Below, piece after piece: positions 14,222-15,172 of a stretch of 15,172 bases of DNA. Source of the stretch: JAOUEA01 sp040511595 (GTDB taxonomy: Bacteria; Actinomycetota; UBA4738; HRBIN12); contig JBEVGU010000010.1 in the NCBI GenBank assembly GCA_040511595.1, forward strand, positions 1 through 15,172, given 5' to 3'. A model generated the notes under the pieces. It was not told the origin of the DNA, ran no database searches, and saw only the letters and a list, made by a program, of their open reading frames with translations. Numbering within the stretch: the first letter of the stretch is position 1; each line of letters begins with the position of its first letter. Both the position numbers and the translations under genes were made by a program.

Positions 14222-14284
14222 CTCCGCTCATCCGCACGCCCGGCCGTGCCGATAGGGGAGAGGTCCGCAGATCGACCATCGTCC

Positions 14285-14289
14285 GGAGG
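14285..14289 (+). promoter_or_regulatory. Ribosome binding site that fixes the start at ATG 14294
   Basis: GGAGG lies 4 bases before ATG 14294 and favours it over the in-frame start at 14246, which would add 16 residues with no family similarity. Confidence 0.7.
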
Positions 14290-14293
14290 CGGC

Positions 14294-15004
14294 ATGAGCA
14301 GAGCACCCGAGAGCGACGCGGCGCCCCGCAGCAAGCGGCGCCTCGGCGTGGTCGTCGTGGAGCCGCTCCCCGTCGTTCGAGCTGGCCTGGCGATGTTGAT
14401 CGACGACCGACCCGACATGGAGGTCATCGCCGAGACGGGGACCGCCGACGAAGGGCTCGAGATCGTGAGCCGGGTGCGCCGCACGCGTGTCGTGGTCCTG
14501 GTCGGTCTCGGCCCGGCTGGTGATCACGACGGCTATCGGCTGATCCGGACCCTCCGGGAGCGGTTCCCGGCGCACGTCGTGCTCGGGTGTGGCTCGAACG
14601 CCGACGCCACCACGATCTCCCGCTCGTTGTTCATGGGGGCCGACGGGTTCATCGACAAGGGCATCGACCCGGTGGAGTTCCTGCAGTCGCTTCGTCGCGC
14701 GGCCGACCGGGAGATGGTGCTCGCGGGCCCGGCATCTGCCGCCGTCGGTCAGATCGCCGACGGCATCGAACGCAGCCGTGACCTCGACGTGCGACTCACC
14801 CAGCGGGAACGGGAGGTGCTGAGCGTGGCGGCCGAAGGGCTCACCGCGCGCGAGATCGCCTCGCGGCTCGGGGTGCGCGAGCGCACCGTCACGACGCACC
14901 TTGCCCGCATCTACGGCAAGCTCGGGGTCGGCAGCCGGCTCGCGGCGATCCGCCTCGCGGCGCGCGCCGGGCTCGTGACGGTGGGGGGCGCCGACCGCTG
15001 GTGA
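14294..15004 (+). CDS. NarL/LuxR-type regulator with degenerate receiver (third of three)
   Basis: 236-residue NarL-family-like protein with a basic 15-residue lead. In the receiver (17-140) the acidic pair is Glu-Pro (E23, P24 in VVVVEPLP) and the phosphoacceptor position is Val70 (VVVLVGLGP), while the Lys122 region (FIDKG) is kept. It therefore lacks the residues for Asp phosphorylation. The C-terminal LuxR HTH is intact (LTQREREVL, then GVRERTVTTHLARIYGKLGV). It follows the second regulator by 72 bases, a gap that contains a short GC hairpin (14234-14249) but no convincing terminator. Two in-frame TGA codons (15002 and 15008) close it, just before a convergent gene. Probably binds DNA constitutively or in response to a partner or ligand; targets unknown. 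Confidence 0.88.
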   Translation: MSRAPESDAAPRSKRRLGVVVVEPLPVVRAGLAMLIDDRPDMEVIAETGTADEGLEIVSRVRRTRVVVLVGLGPAGDHDGYRLIRTLRERFPAHVVLGCGSNADATTISRSLFMGADGFIDKGIDPVEFLQSLRRAADREMVLAGPASAAVGQIADGIERSRDLDVRLTQREREVLSVAAEGLTAREIASRLGVRERTVTTHLARIYGKLGVGSRLAAIRLAARAGLVTVGGADRW

Positions 15005-15010
15005 GCGTGA

Positions 15011-15172
15011 TCAGGCCCGAGTGAAGAGCGCGCCGCCGCCGTCGATCGTGACCGTCTCCCAGCCGACCGCTCCGGAGAGCTCCTCGATCACGGCTGCCTG
15101 CTCCTCACTCACCAGCACGGCGTCGACGTGCCACCGGTCGAGCGCCTCCGTCCACCCCGTGGAGCCACCGGC
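15011..15172 (-). CDS. C-terminal end of an unidentified protein, possibly a membrane glycosyltransferase
   Basis: An open minus-strand frame runs from the window edge to a TGA at 15011-15013, giving the last 53 residues. The sequence contains ALDRWHVDAVLVSEE, then GWETVTIDGG and ends ALFTRA. A pattern of a fixed alpha/beta segment, a GW, an acidic turn and an aromatic residue near the end is common at the C-termini of large membrane glycosyltransferase-like proteins (GT39/PMT type), which would suit the neighbourhood, but 53 residues are too few to be sure. The frame has coding character and ends six bases after the convergent regulator. Confidence 0.6.
   Translation of the reverse strand, partial: AGGSTGWTEALDRWHVDAVLVSEEQAAVIEELSGAVGWETVTIDGGGALFTRA

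Noticed and set aside
14234..14249. GCACG/CGTGC hairpin between the second and third regulators as a terminator
   Set aside because: Five-base stem with no U-tract; likely chance in GC-rich DNA.
1..15172. CRISPR arrays, transposases, integrases, tRNA or rRNA genes
   Set aside because: No spaced direct repeats, mobile-element proteins, terminal inverted repeats or recognisable RNA gene sequences were seen on either strand.

Overview
The window is GC-rich, tightly packed bacterial DNA. Codon use (G/C at third positions), GTG starts, and several genes that begin 7-8 bases after a TANNNT -10 hexamer with no ribosome binding site all point to an actinomycete-type genome (Actinomycetota), probably an uncultivated or poorly described lineage. 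That assignment is an inference from sequence style; there is no rRNA or tRNA gene in the window to test it.

Region 1 (1-8532) is a surface-glycan locus dominated by sulfotransferase-fold genes. Five different PAPS-type sulfotransferases or sulfotransferase-like proteins lie at 1-902 (5' end outside the window), 1975-2907, 4183-4920, 6551-7534 and 7621-8532. Between them are a predicted six-bladed beta-propeller protein (906-1898), an O-antigen ligase/polymerase-like membrane protein (2831-4186) and a Wzx-type flippase (5114-6550). Orientation keeps switching (+ - + - - + - +). The convergent pairs touch or overlap: 902/906, 2907/2831 and 6550/6551, the last sharing a TGATCA.

Region 2 (8552-10585, minus) is a two-gene operon with a WecG/TagA/CpsF glycosyltransferase and a GT4 glycosyltransferase. 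Together with region 1 it supplies most of a Wzx/Wzy-type pathway: glycosyl transfer on the carrier lipid, flipping, polymerisation or ligation, and probably sulfation of sugar hydroxyls or amines by several regiospecific enzymes. The initiating phosphoglycosyltransferase, export proteins and PAPS-forming enzymes (ATP sulfurylase, APS kinase) are not in the window.

Region 3 (10710-12782, minus) is a housekeeping-like DUF255/YyaL thioredoxin-domain protein and probably marks the edge of the glycan locus.

Region 4 (12874-15004, plus) holds three consecutive NarL/LuxR-type response-regulator-like genes. Each has an intact C-terminal HTH but a receiver domain lacking a different subset of the phosphorylation residues, and no histidine kinase is present. 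The last 160 bases carry the C-terminal end of a minus-strand gene, possibly a membrane glycosyltransferase.

The largest gene-free stretch is 193 bases (4921-5113). I saw no tRNA, rRNA, CRISPR array, insertion sequence, or convincing intrinsic terminator.
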